A DNA stretch of 64,000 bases from Protonemura montana (GCA_947568835.1 OX387612.1:8680001-8744000); one strand, 5' to 3'; shown: positions 44,410 to 56,347, counted from the first letter of the stretch. Translations and numbers: made by a program. The notes: generated by a model from the letters alone, not told the origin.

Positions 44410-44848
44410 TCAGAATCTAGTCCGTGAGATAAAAAAAAAAATCAACTTAAGGACTACCCCCTGCATTGCTACAGTCTAGCCCGTGAGAGAAGATACCAGC
44501 ACAAGGAATGTCCCCTACATTGCTACAGTCTAGCCCGTGAGAGAAGATACCAGCACAAGGACAGTCCCCTGCATTGCTACAGTCTAGCCCGTGAGAGAAG
44601 ATACCAGCACAAGGACTGTCCCCTGCATTGCTACAGTCTAGCCCGTGAGAGAAGATACCAGCACAAGGACTGTCCCAGCATTGCTACAATCTAGCCCGTG
44701 AGAGAAGATACCAGCACAAGGACTGTCCCTGCATTGCTACAGTCTAGCCCGTGAGAGAAGATACCAGCACAAGGACTGGTCCCTGCATTGCTACAGTCTA
44801 GCCCGTGAGAGAAGATACCTGCACAAGGACTGTCCCATCATTGCTACC
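44410..44848. repeat. 54-bp tandem repeat, about 8 copies
   Basis: The unit is GCATTGCTACAGTCTAGCCC, GTGAGAGAAGATACCAGCAC, AAGGACTGTCCCCT. The first unit (44410-44460) is diverged and contains a poly-A run; several units lose one or two C residues in the CCCC tract. Confidence 0.94.
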
Positions 44849-45489
44849 AACTCATAAATTAAATTGCAGTTATGATTTGAGTGGCGGGACTGCAAAAGCA
44901 TTTTTAAGTTTGGCAACTGGTAGAAAACAAAACACCTTTGCAGGACAAAAACTTGAGAGCAAAAGGAAAATGGCTGACATCAATGAAAATTATGTATATT
45001 GTTTAATTTTTTTAAATTGACATTTGGTCCGCATGTCACCTCAAAACGATCGGTGTTGCCTCTGCCGGGAAAGTGTTCTCTAACTGAACGAATTCACATG
45101 ATCGTTTCACATTTTCCATTAACACTTTGACCTTCTAAATCATACATAAATATAATGTGAATTAAATGTAAATAATTTCAAAATGTGAAATGGAACTTGA
45201 GAGCGGAACGTTTGCGTTTTGCGAGCTTCGAGCGTTATTTACATTTTCGCACAGGAATAATTGCGCTTGCCAGCTTTGAACCAAAACCCATTCGAATCTA
45301 ACTGGCAACAAAGTAGTTTAATCCATACAAATTATTTTTGCAAAAAAAAAATTTTTTTTTGGCTTGTAAATGTAAAATGTTAGTAGGTACTAATTACAAA
45401 TTTGCTTGGAAAACACGTTGCATATAAGAAAAACGGGCATTTTTCCGACTTTTCATGCTCAAAAAATCTCCATCAATGTTTACCTCAAC
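44849..45489. other. Non-coding stretch
   Basis: Near 45408-45455 a single sequence resembles one unit of the 72-bp array at 6.7 kb. Otherwise nothing recognised. Confidence 0.45.
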
Positions 45490-45700
45490 GATTGATATAC
45501 ATGTAACGATATTAAAAAGCGAGTAACCTACGAGAAATATCGAAATTAAATTTCATACGACAGTGGCTCCACTTAACGTGATGTTCCGGTACTCTGCATT
45601 TTTGTCGGTAAGGTAGTCATTTGGCGGCCATCTTCACGCAGAGACTGTAACATTGACGTTGTTTCTCTACCTATAACCTACACTCAACGGTCTTACTAAA
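45490..45700 (-). mobile_element. Rep-B variant (same subfamily as 26313-26580)
   Basis: GAGTAACCTACGAGAAATAT, AATTTCATACGACAGTGGCT, CTCTGCATTTTTGTCGGTAA, TCATTTGGCGGCCATCTTCA, then the terminus ACATTGACGTTGTTTCTCTA, CCTATAACCTACACTCAACG. Here the terminus is single, not amplified. Confidence 0.78.
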
Positions 45701-46225
45701 CACCCAGTGCTACAACAAACTGGCTAAGACTTGCAATAGATACACGTTGTCCCGATGCGTTCGTAGACAGTTAGACGGTGCCACCGTCGCCGGTATTTAC
45801 ATAAGATAATTCAGCGTTTCTGACAAGGGCTTCTTGTTTTTCCCTCGGGCTGTTCTGAAACGGGAACGTTGCAGAGATGGGTATCGCGTCCCGTGTCTTC
45901 CCTCAGGAACAGAGCGCTTCCTAGGAGTGTATTCGTCCCGGAGATGGTTTTGTTCGGCGAGGAAAATTTGACGGTTTTTACACAAAGAGTGCGGTCATCC
46001 GCCAACGTGAATGTTATCACGGAAGTTTTATTTTTTTTATTTTTACTGCCTTTTTCTTCGATAAATAACATTCAAGCGCTAGGTTTTTAGGTTTAGTCAG
46101 AGTCACAGCGCCAATGTTATACGTCCTGTCATTGGGTTTTTATGTTATTTTATAATTGTATTTCATGTTGCTTTTTCTCGCAGACAACGATCGCACTTAA
46201 AAGCTTGATTAATTTAATATAATCG
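45701..46225. other. Non-coding stretch
   Basis: Overlapping ORFs on both strands (60-86 codons); none recognised. Confidence 0.4.
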
Positions 46226-46270
46226 CCTTGGTGCTTCTGCGATCGACGAATCCCGTTCACGTTGTACCGT
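46226..46270 (+). mobile_element. Older 5S-SINE copy, left remnant
   Basis: GACGAATCCCGTTCACGTTG, TACCGT corresponds to the SINE body just before its core. The rest of this older copy continues at 46717 beyond the inserted copy l. Confidence 0.65.
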
Positions 46271-46716
46271 ACCGAACGGTTTGGCGTGTTGGAAACACCG
46301 GTTCTCGTTAGATCACAGAAGTTAAGCAACACTGCGCTGAGTCAGGTATTGAATGGGTGACCATTATACACATGACCAGTTCTGTTCGGGAGAGAGGTTG
46401 GAGGGATGAAAGTTAGTACAGCAACTTCATTCGCTTTGCTTATCGACCTCTCGACAGCATGGATTTGTGGAGGAATCCTGTTGTTCGAGCTGTACCGTCC
46501 TTCGGAAGGGACGTGAAGCCGGTGGTCCCCTTGGTGCTCTTCGACAGGAGAAGGCTACGTGCCGGCACCGGGTTTCCCCTCATCCCTTCTAGGCTAGGTT
46601 AGGTTCATCATCATCCTCATCATCATCATCATCCACTCATTCACCGACGCCATTAGACCAGTGCCGCTGGGTCAGATGTCAAAACAGTGCGTCGTTAAAC
46701 ACCACAAATAATAGTT
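46271..46716 (+). mobile_element. 5S-headed SINE, full-length copy l
   Basis: Complete plus-strand copy: ACCGAACGGTTTGGCGTGTT, ACACCGGTTCTCGTTAGATC, GAAGTTAAGCAACACTGCGC, body CGTCCTTCGGAAGGGACGTG, CTCTTCGACAGGAGAAGGCT, four CATCATC units, GACGCCATTAGACCAGTGCC, end GTTAAACACCACAAATAATAG. It is flanked by ACGTTGTACCGT at 46259-46270 and 46717-46728. The flanks belong to an older SINE copy. Confidence 0.93.
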
Positions 46717-46895
46717 ACGTTGTACCGTCCTTCGGAAGAGACGTTAAGCCGATGGTCCCATTGGTGCTATTTGACAGGAGTAGGCTTCGTGCCGGCACCG
46801 GGTTTTAACTACCCCGTTCTAGGCTAGATGCATCATCATCCACACATTCACCGACGCCATAAGACCAGTGCCACATGGCCCGTCGTGAAACTGTG
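46717..46895 (+). mobile_element. Older 5S-SINE copy, right remnant
   Basis: Continues from the core: CCGTCCTTCGGAAGAGACGT, TAAGCCGATGGTCCCATTGG, GACAGGAGTAGGCTTCGTGC, CACCGACGCCATAAGACCAG. The tail end is missing or degraded. Confidence 0.82.
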
Positions 46896-47636
46896 CTCGG
46901 ATGATTACAAAGAATACAATCATCAAGATAAAGGGACGATTAAAAAAAAAGAGAAGAAACGCTTTTCCCAGATTGAGTCCTAGCCGAACAACATTTGCAC
47001 TCGTGTCGATCTTGTCGGTCAGTTGTTCGCCAGAGAAACTGGCTAGAAGAAAAAGTCTTTTCTTCGATTCCCAACGACGCTTGCTTTCCAAAGTTCGTGT
47101 GGTTTGCGCCGCCCTAGACTTTGCCAGACGCCTGGGAATTGCGGCGAGCAGCGTTTCGCCAAACCTTTCGCCCCCTTTTTTTCGTAAAATATTTTTTCTC
47201 GTGTAAAACTTGAAACAAACCTGCTATGAGCTGTGCTCCCGTTTTTGTGTAACGATCTAAACCCACCGGGGGCTCAATTTAAAGTCTGCGTGCGTTTCTA
47301 GTTTTTACCGGTTTTACGGCGCTGTTATTTCTTATATTGTCTTAAAGTGGGGCCGGTACGACGTCGTGTTAAGTGTGTTAGCAATTGTTTTTGTTTGTTA
47401 AATGAAACTCACCGCTTGCTGAGATTTGCAAGTTCTTTTTTTTTTGCAGCTTCCGGTTGTTTACAACACTGTAAAATATCTCGGTAGACAAAACAAACAC
47501 GGTGCAAGGTTTTGCTATCCAAGCTTTAGCACCTCTTCCCTGGTTCTTAAATATTGGTTTCAGTCAAAACAGTAAGCACACCATTGCAAGATTGACTCGA
47601 CTGCGGTGGGAGCTTACTAGCCAATTCTGTAAATTA
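46896..47636. other. Non-coding stretch
   Basis: A 101-codon plus ORF and a 90-codon minus ORF overlap; neither is recognised. Confidence 0.4.
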
Positions 47637-47905
47637 TTCCCACTGCAATTAGTGGCTAGAGATACAATTATTAGAATTATATGATTTGTGTCCACGATGG
47701 GATCTTTAGATATATTCCCATTTCAATTCGCATTTAGGAGTGCGATCTTAAGATATATGCTCTATACAATTGGCGTCTAGGGGTGTACGCTTAAGAAATA
47801 TACCTCCAAAATTTGGTTTCTTGGGATGAGATTTGTTAAAATATTTTCACTACAATTGGTGCTCAGTGGTGGGATCTTGAGAAATCTTCACATCTTCACG
47901 CTACA
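47637..47905. repeat. Decayed tandem repeat of about 43-46 bp
   Basis: The motif GATCTT-(A/G)AGA-TAT recurs at about 47701, 47744, 47786, 47830 and 47876, each followed by a segment ending in a CAATT-like motif (TTTCAATT, TACAATTGG, AAAATTTGG, TACAATTGG). Units are about 60-70% alike by eye. Confidence 0.6.
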
Positions 47906-50560
47906 TTTGGTTTTCCCGTGGCCTCTACCGTCTTGCCACAATATTGACCAAAAGCTGACCCAACTTGCTATGGTTCTTTTTCCAACGGCTGATTTTTTTT
48001 AAATAATTTTGTCATTGCAGTTTCAGAAATAAATCTATTCTTGTCAAAAAAAAATCGTCATGTTCTTAGTGCTACGTGCAAATGCTGTGAAATGTAATTA
48101 ACTGTCGCACGTAACTGCGGCGCACGTGAAGTTTATTTGTTTAAATCGTGATTACATTACGAGCGCTCAAAGACAATTACAAGAAAATGTATTGTCGTAG
48201 AGATTACCGATAAAAAAAAAAAAAAAAAAAAAAAAAACAGCGTGAAATCATCGTTGCTTTGCGCGGTAATTGGCTTTTTTCCTTTTTGGCCATTAAGACG
48301 ATTATCTTCCCTCCACTTAAATTTTTTTTTTTTTTTTTAACTATTATTTCTTAATTGCAAATAGGTCTCATGAAGCCACATGCACAGTTAAATATATTTT
48401 ACTTTCTAAACTTCAGTTCAGATATATCCAGACTAAAAGTTACTTGTGATTAAGATGCAAATGGAGATATTAAGATGGTATTAAGATGAAAGGCTTATAG
48501 ACAAGACTTTTTATAGCGTAGACGGATTCTTTGTCGAATCATTTGGCTTTACATGATTTAGTTGTTATTATTGCCGCGCTTTGCTATGTGAATCATAAAT
48601 GTATACATAATTATTGTACCGTTTTTATCCTGTATTGGTTGTTTTAAAACATGTTTTCAATTGACCTGTCAATATCACTATAAGTGATGAACAAAATGAA
48701 AAAAAAAATTAATGGAAATCAGTTTTTACTTAGCAGTAACTGCGTCAACGACGCAGAATAAAGCAAATTGTTCTTAAGCGAACTGTATGATTTGAAACCG
48801 CTTTACCTTTTGTGTTATTCGGTGTAAAGCGCTATAGTTTTGTGTGCTTACACCCTAGAACCACCGGCCTTATATTTTAGCGCGTTAACACATTTTAGGT
48901 TATATCGACAAAGCTTCGTTCAGCTCTGTGTTTTCGTCGCTAAAACAAATGGACGAAGTGAAGAAACAAATAAACTTAGACGGTGATTTATTGTCACACT
49001 TTTTTTATTCAATCTAATACCAATTTTTCTAGTGTTTTCAAAACAGTGAGTCGGGTTAACTCTTGTTGACCAACTGTCGGGTGTTTTTTCCGTCGGTTAT
49101 TTTATGTCTGAGATGTAAAGCGGTTTCATGGTATACGGAATTACGAATTATTTATCTTAGAATTTAGAAATAATGTGCAGTATCCTGCTGCTTGCCATAC
49201 CTAGTCAGTAATCTTTGTCCCTGTTTATTGTAAGATTGCTTATTACCTATAAAAGCCACACACTAGAATTTCCATCGAAACACACACCACAATAATACGT
49301 TTGTTGGCAATGCCATAGCAATTCTAATTCTAATTTCATTCAATCAGTAGTTAAGTAAAAGTAGTAAAACTGGGCCTCAGTTAGAACTTATCAACCGCAA
49401 CTTAACGCAAGTTTAAACTTAATCTCATTAGCGGTATCTGCAAAGACCATCCAGTCTTAACCACCGGTTAACCACTAACTCCCAGACTAACTCTATAAAC
49501 ACTCGCCACCGAACTAAACTTGCAACTATCTCCGCTAGAAAATCCAAAGTTTCCTCGCAAGCAGCGGTCACTAAGAGCCCTTTAAGTGAACTCCTTCCCC
49601 CCTCCCTAGCCAACCACAGCAAGCGATTTTAGGTTCGATCCCCCGTACGGGCAATATCTCACATGACGCTCGCTCCTGCGAGGAATTCCCCTATGAGGGG
49701 CCTGCAGCCGTCCCTTCCTCTCATACATAATAATTTCTATAGACTCCCAAAGGGTGCTGCATCCCATCTCTCTCTCTCTGTCTTCCCTTGTTTCCTGGTT
49801 TTAGGTTGGGTCGGGTCGCCCTATCTTTTGGTCGATATCATCCAACAGTTTCATAGTATTCACTTAATAATGCATATACGGAGGCAATTCGTACGGTTAC
49901 TTTAGAGTTTCCTTTGGCTAAGTTTGCCGAGAGTGCTTATAAATTATCGTGAAAATTGTATGATTGTTAATTAAGATATTGCCTTGCCTGGCTCGCTCTA
50001 GGTTTTCATTTTTGTTCGTGAACGACATTTGCGAACGGTGAGGGTTTTTTTTTTAGAAGAAAATCAAATTCTTGTGGTAGTTCTCGGCGAGGATTGACTT
50101 TTGTGATTCTTTAGGGCAGAGGATTTGAAACAAGTTGTCGTATTTTCTAAATCCGATCCACAAAGCAGAGTTTAAGATTAATACTTTAAGTTGTTTAAAT
50201 CAGGAAAACACTCGAAATCAGGAAACACCGTCTGTGATTGGATAATCATCTGTAAACTTTGAAGTCAAACTTCAGATCTTCTTTGTAAATCCGGCTCCCG
50301 GCGTGGAAATAGTTTTAGTTGATGTTTCACACTGAATTTCTAGCATTTTTTTTTGCCAGATTTTCAACGAATCTTCGCTAAAATTCCCTCAAATTTGATA
50401 TCGACTAAAATCTCAGATCTTACACTACAAATCTTTTAGATTTTTTTTTGACAAACTTAGCATCTTATCATAGAGTTGCTAAGATCTCGTCATTACGAGT
50501 GGCCTCGGCCTCTTCCGCCTTAAGGAGATCCCTTATCCCAAATCGCGAATACTGCAATAT
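47906..50560. other. Non-coding stretch
   Basis: Poly-A run at 48212-48237; AT-rich throughout. The phrase TTAGGTTCGATCCCCCGTAC at 49629 looks like a B box, but no paired tRNA arms are seen upstream. No supported gene. Confidence 0.5.
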
Positions 50561-50564
50561 GTGT

Positions 50565-50636
50565 GCCCGGATAGCGCAGTTAGTAGAGCACCGACTGGCA
50601 ATTGGGGGGTTCCGGGTTCGTTTCCCGGTTCGGTCG
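50565..50636 (+). tRNA. tRNA-like gene or tRNA-Lys-derived element
   Basis: A 72-nt cloverleaf: acceptor GCCCGGA pairs with TTCGGTC at six of seven positions; D arm GCGC/GAGC three of four; anticodon stem ACCGA/TTGGG four of five with loop CTGGCAA; T arm CCGGG-TTCGTTT-CCCGG perfect. A TTTT run follows at 50641. The loop formally reads GGC (Ala), yet the body resembles tRNA-Lys. Because related copies lie at 148-225 and 682-763, a tRNA-derived element is as likely as a working tRNA. Confidence 0.55.
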
Positions 50637-50640
50637 CACA

Positions 50641-51744
50641 TTTTAGCAGTCTATCCCCCCTTCCGAACTTCCAGGAATTTTTGCTATGACCGATCGATGC
50701 TTTATTTTCAACATCACTTCCTTTTAAAAGTCAATTTTGTTGGCCTCCTACGTTTTGCAGCTACATATATATTTAACAGTTGTCCAACTAATCCAAGTGA
50801 GCAATATTTACACGCACTGTTATTAGAGAAGCATGCTAAGACATTGTTAGTTCGAAAAAAAGTAGCAATTTGAGATAAATTAGGCAAAGTACAGTCGAAA
50901 GTGGGGAAATATTTTGCCAATATTTTTTACTATCACCAAATAACTGTGAATTTGGTGAGCTGAAAGTACCACAAAAGTTTAAAAATGAGAAAAAACTTAA
51001 AGCACAGTAAAAAAAAAGGGCAAAACAAAAATATAATATAAGCATTTAACGTAAACTAAGATAGCGATTTATCTACAACGCAACTCAAATTGCGTTCGCG
51101 ATGCCATTGAAATCACAAACAAGACACCACACCAACCTACAACTTGTCATCGATCCTCTCAATAAAACTCTTGGTCGGTTATCGGAGCACAAATCAACAC
51201 AATCAATACAAAACAAAATCATCCTTTTGTACACCAAGCCAAACGACGATCCAGGCGTCTTAATCCTGACACAATAAAAGAAGTGGTGCTCCTTGCGCCG
51301 TGAAACCCACGTGGTTTTGACGAGCACTCGAGAGGACTGCAAGCTGTGGACACAAGACTCTGATGGGTTTCTTCGCGGGTCGTTGCGTCCTGCACCTTCG
51401 AACCCCACGTGATGGTCGGGGAGTCCCACAAGGCAACGCCGAAGGGCAAACATCTCGCGCACGTGAATAAATGAAAGACTCTCTGACCCTTTTTTTTCAC
51501 CTTTTTTCAATCGCATTCGCTAGGGATTTCGGGTCGCCGTGTTGAGGTTTTCACCTCCCTTTTCCTTTTCAGGAAACCCTTCAGTAGAAGGTGAACCGAT
51601 AGCTCGATAATCTGGTTTTCCGGCCAATTATTATTTGAATCCCTAGAATTTTGCGGGGTGTGGCTAAACTATTTGTAGACTTCAACATTCGGAAATCAAA
51701 CCAGTTTCTGTAGGCCGTTTTGAAAGAACTACAGAAAAAGCTTG
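50641..51744. other. Non-coding stretch
   Basis: Overlapping ORFs on the minus strand at 51085-51516 (143 and 93 codons) have no recognised domain. Confidence 0.45.
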
Positions 51745-52060
51745 CACGATATTCCATCCTTATAGAGAAAAGACTACCACGGATAAAGCTTACACAGATA
51801 TTCCATCCTTATAGGGAAAAGACTACCACAGATAAAGCTTGCACAGATATTCCATCCTTATAGGGAAAAGACTACCACAGATAAAGCTTACACAGATATT
51901 CCATCCTTATAGGGAAAAGACTACCACAGATAAAGCTTGAACGATATTCCATCCTTATAAAGAAAAGACTACCACAGATCAAGCTTACACAGATATTCCA
52001 TCCTTATAGGGAAAAGACTACCACAGATAAAGCTTGCACAGATATTCCATCCTTATGTGG
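51745..52060. repeat. 49-bp tandem repeat, about 6.4 copies
   Basis: The unit is AGACTACCACAGATAAAGCT, TACACAGATATTCCATCCTT, ATAGGGAAA. Alternating units carry GCTTGCACAGATATT or GCTTACACAGATATT, and two carry the shorter GAACGATATT or GCACGATATT form. A single unit also lies at 17503-17562. Confidence 0.93.
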
Positions 52061-52311
52061 TAAAGGCAAAGGCAAGGAAAATATTGCAGAAAGGGCCTTA
52101 CACACGTCTGCACGCTTGCCGGTCGACACGACTTATCTGTAAAGTATTCATCTCGGCCGTATATCGGCCCGATCCCCAAACCAGAGTCAAAATTAACCTT
52201 TGAAATTAAAGACGGCCAGTCAATCACAGACGGTTATATTTAGACAGCCAGGATAAATTCAAATAAATATAGATTTTAAACATATAATGGATAGATAAAT
52301 TCAGATAGGGG
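52061..52311. other. Non-coding stretch
   Basis: Nothing recognised. Confidence 0.4.
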
Positions 52312-52370
52312 GCATTTAGTTGTTCTTTACTTAGCATTCAAAACCCAGTTAACATTTTTTTGTCAACTTT
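52312..52370 (-). mobile_element. Rep-C arm fragment
   Basis: TTTAGTTGTTCTTTACTTAG, CATTCAAAACCCAGTTAACA: the inverted Rep-C arm only. Confidence 0.65.
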
Positions 52371-52602
52371 ACCCCGAAATGCACGGCAGTAATTGAGCTT
52401 GAACTCTGCCTTGTGGGCCAGGACCTAGAATGGAAAACGAATTGAAACATAAGCCTAGTCAATCAGCCACGGGCACTGCACTATTGTTAGCCAATGCAGC
52501 GTCAGCATTCTAAGCTAATTACATTTAAACGTGCACTTGTTGGTGCTCTGGACTTGTTGCTTGCAGTAGAATTTGATTAATGAAGCCAATAGCCATGCAC
52601 AA

Positions 52603-52925
52603 TTACCATCATACACATGACCAGTTATGTCCGGTTGAGAGGTTTGAGGGATGAAAGTTAGTACAGCAACTTCACTCGGCTTGCTTATCAACCTCTCGAC
52701 AGCATGGATTTTTGGAGGAATCCTGTTGTTCGCGTTGTACCGTTCTTCGGAAGGGACGTAAAGCTGTGTTCTCCTTGGAGTAGGCTACGAGCAGGCACTG
52801 GGTTTCCCTTTCATCCCACCTGCAGTCTAGGATCTTCATCATCATCCACTCATTCACCGACACCAGTAGACCAGTGCCTCAGGGTCCGCTGTCAAAAAAG
52901 TGCGTCGCTACATCTCACTAATAAT
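52603..52925 (+). mobile_element. 5S-headed SINE copy m, 5'-truncated
   Basis: Starts after box C (CCATCATACACATGACCAGT) and continues through CTCTCGACAGCATGGATTTT, CGTTGTACCGTTCTTCGGAA, a deletion in the core, GAGTAGGCTACGAGCAGGCA, TTCATCATCATCC and AAGTGCGTCGCTACATCTCA. Loss of the 5S head is typical of incomplete reverse transcription. Confidence 0.85.
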
Positions 52926-54112
52926 TTTATTGTCAAATATTTGAAATTTAATAGTTATTTCATTATAAAGCAAAGGTGGTGCATAAATCACAAATGCCAA
53001 TTTTATGATCCTGACTAATTTTTCCACGATGGTAGCTGGTTTGGATTGAAACCTACAAGCTCCAGCCACGTTTATTCTACTCGGCGCCTAAGAAAACTGC
53101 ATTCGGATTTTTTACCCTTAGCCACGCGATTCCACTTCCAAATTGGTGGTCGTCAACGCAAAACATTTCCAGCGTAATGCTCCCTCGCGGGTTTCACGGA
53201 AAAGTACGATCGTGTAATTAGCGTACAGTTATCATTAAACAAGTGCAATTATCAAAACCCTTCTTAAGCGTAACGACTAGCTGTTTAACGACTCTGTTTA
53301 ACGACGCACGGGCCGTTAGGAAACCGTTTGGTTCTATGACTGTCTGCGATGGTTTCAAAAGTTTGACGGTTGCAATAAAAATTAGGCTTTATGGGTTATT
53401 CTTTTGAGGTCGTTGAAGACAGCTGATGGCTTGACATTTGATGGCCATGGGATATGGACCTCGGAGGCCGTTACCACGATGTGTTCACACGTCTTTAGCG
53501 GGCTCTGATTCCATCTACAGATACAAGAACGTGGCACAGGCTTCGCTTTATTTTTCGTGTCGAAAATAATTGGTTTAGAAGTGGTTCATAAATATTTTCG
53601 TCTTCGTCGCTGATGTCAAAGACTTCTAGTTTGTTTATAGTACCTGGGCGGTGAAACTTTTTAAAAAACCAGACGAAGCGTATTCTTTTAATTAGAATTA
53701 AAATATTCATCATCTTATGACGGGAACAAAAAAGTAACCTCCCATCTCTCTCTCTCTCTCTCTTTGCTTTAACCGGGCGTCGAACCTTCATTTTCCTAAT
53801 GGAGCTGGTACCATTGATAGGACCTCCGCCTTAAAAATCCTCAGGAAACGTCTCAAGAGGAAAAACTTGCTGATGTCTTGAGAAATTTCCCGAGTCGACG
53901 GCTTTGTCAAGTCCAAGATGGAGAACGTTCATAAGGGCTTCATTATCGTCGAAGCTTTTTCGGTACATGACCACTTCAGCGGGTGTCGCTGTCTTGCAGG
54001 TTTCGGGGAGATCTTTGTCTGAATTCTCTTTTAAAAAATTCATGGGCTTTTGAATTGTAGATGACCGATTTTTTTATAATTCACTTTTTATTTATTTATT
54101 CTTTTATTGTTT
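52926..54112. other. Non-coding stretch with a (CT)n tract
   Basis: CT dinucleotides at about 53744-53763. Minus ORFs of 70 and 98 codons at 53495-54043 are unrecognised. Confidence 0.45.
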
Positions 54113-54418
54113 TTAGCGAAACGCTGTTTTGATAACGGACCCTGTGGCAATGGTTTAGTAACATAGATGAAATTATAGTTCATTTTGAGGTAAAAAAGCC
54201 TTGTTAAGCAGAAAAGACAAGTAGCCTGGTACCGGCACGTAGCCTTCTCCTGTCGAAGAGCACCAAGGGGACCACCGGCTTAACGTCCCTTCCGAAGGAC
54301 GGTACAACGCGAACAGCTGAATTCCTCCACAAATCCATGCTGTCGAGAGGTTGATAAGCAAGGCGAGTGAAGTTTTACAAACGTCAATCTCACTCGAACC
54401 TCTCTCCATAACAGAACG
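54113..54418 (-). mobile_element. 5S-headed SINE copy n, head missing
   Basis: On the minus strand: CACTCGCCTTGCTTATCAAC, CTCTCGACAGCATGGATTTG, CGTTGTACCGTCCTTCGGAA, GGGACGTTAAGCCGGTGGTC, CTCTTCGACAGGAGAAGGCT, then a deleted trinucleotide region and CCGTTATCAAAACAGCGTTT. Confidence 0.85.
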
Positions 54419-55325
54419 CACACAAATACGAGCTTAATTAAAAAAAAAACGTATATATCCTTTTTGAATATTGTATCCGACGTTTTTATTACCCGCTTGA
54501 AATTGGTGTTCGCACTGACGAACTTTTCAATGTAGCTCTTGTCGGATTTTTAACTACATAATGTAAAAAATATGCAATGCCTATATTTTATATCTACAAG
54601 AATAATGGCAGCTCGTAAACAAGGCATTGTAGACACATTTTCATTTGCTGAGTATTTTAATAGCAGAACGTTATGCAGGTATATGATTATTTTGGTAAAG
54701 CCTGTAATATCCATAATTAAGGACGGATTCCAAAAAATATCAGGCGTAAAAAAAAAATACCAGAGAAACAGAAACGAGACACAAAAAAAAGTGCCTAATA
54801 TGGAAGGCATTCACTGCAATACAAACCGCATGATATCGACTTTTCTTTCAGATTTCCTCTTACTCTGTCTCACTTGAGACATGCTGGTCTAATGCTATCT
54901 CTGTCAGGTGATCGCGTCAACGCTGCTTCGGCTTGTCATTGTATGTTTCAGGTATCATTCACCCGAAGCCACTTCTGCTGCGTCGAGAGTTGGAACGAAA
55001 ATTCGGCTGCCTTAAAAAGAAAAAAATATATAGCTTTTTATATCCTTTTTTTTTTGTTTTGTTCGGGTTTTTTTTGCTTGCTCTGGCGTCGTGTATTTTC
55101 GAGTGTTGATTCGCTGCGAAGCTTTTGTAAGTTTCGTCGCGTCGCGCGACGACCATCTACAGCGTCGCGACGCTGAGGCTTATTTGAGGGGCTCTGAATG
55201 GTGGACCTGCAGGATTGGTGCGATGATTTTGGGAATTATTTTAGTAAGCCAATAGAACGTTTGTATTGGCTTGCAAAAATACGAGTCAGATTTTTTACAA
55301 TTGGTATCACCATTTTCTTTTGTCT
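54419..55325. other. AT-rich non-coding stretch
   Basis: ORFs of 65-101 codons; nothing recognised. Confidence 0.45.
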
Positions 55326-55326
55326 A

Positions 55327-55681
55327 CCACACAGCTGTCTTGCAACATTTACCCACAAGAGCAATGGTGAAGTACACCAGCTAGAATGGCCGACCACACA
55401 GCTGTCTTGCAGCATTAACCCATAAGAGCAATGGTGAAGTCCACCAGTTAGAATGGTCTACCACACAGCTGTCTTGCAACATTAACCCATAAGAGCAATG
55501 GTGAAGTCTACCAGTTAGAATGGCCGATCACACAGCTGTCTTGCAACATTAACCCATAAGAGCAATGGTGAAGTCCACCATTTAGAATGACCGACCACAC
55601 AGCTGTCTTGCAACATTAACCCATAAGAACAATGGTGAAGTCCACCAGCTAGAATGGCCGACCACACAGCTGTCTTGCAAC
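55327..55681. repeat. 67-bp tandem repeat, about 5.3 copies
   Basis: The unit is CCACACAGCTGTCTTGCAAC, ATTAACCCATAAGAGCAATG, GTGAAGTCCACCAGTTAGAA, TGGCCGA, with starts at 55327, 55394 and on. Copies are nearly identical. Confidence 0.94.
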
Positions 55682-56347
55682 AAAAGACGACGATTTAATT
55701 TCATCTTTATAATATTTTGTTGTGTGTTAACACATCCCCTAATAAGACCGGGACTGCTTTCTACAATTGGGTGTTTTTTTTTAAATCGCTCTGAGTTTTG
55801 TGACATAAACACATGGAACCTTTCAATTACTTTGTAAAACTTTCACAGACCTAGCCCAAAACATACACGCACTAGGGCAATGTATCTTTCTTTGCTAAAG
55901 TTACCACTTGAAGAACAGTTTAATTTGAAAAGTTGCTTTCCTAGTTAACACGCGCGCTGACCCGTACACCCCCCATCCCCCTGCACACTTTTTTGGATGA
56001 AAAACACGTATACATACACGTGGTAAAATATACGTGCCATGAAACGAGCTCGGCTACATCAAGCCACCGCCTTGAGTGCAAAAATGTGTCGACGCCGGCT
56101 CCAGGGAAATAAACGGCGCCTTTCGATGGCGTACACCGATGCGATGAGATCGAATTTTTTCCCCTCGGTCCACGCAGTTTTTATTTCGGAGCATGTGATC
56201 ATGCAGCGTATTATGCGCACGCGTAGTAAGGTGCCTTTTTTATTGATAGACCACTAGAAAAAACAAAATGAATTGCTTTTGGTGTACCTTTTATGTTTAC
56301 TGCTGCGTGCCAATTGTAGGGCAGAATATTGATGTGTTAGTCCGAAC
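55682..56347. other. Non-coding stretch
   Basis: Nothing recognised. Confidence 0.45.

Noticed and set aside
49629..49648. tRNA B-box-like sequence
   Set aside because: No convincing A box or pairing arms upstream; a chance match is likely.
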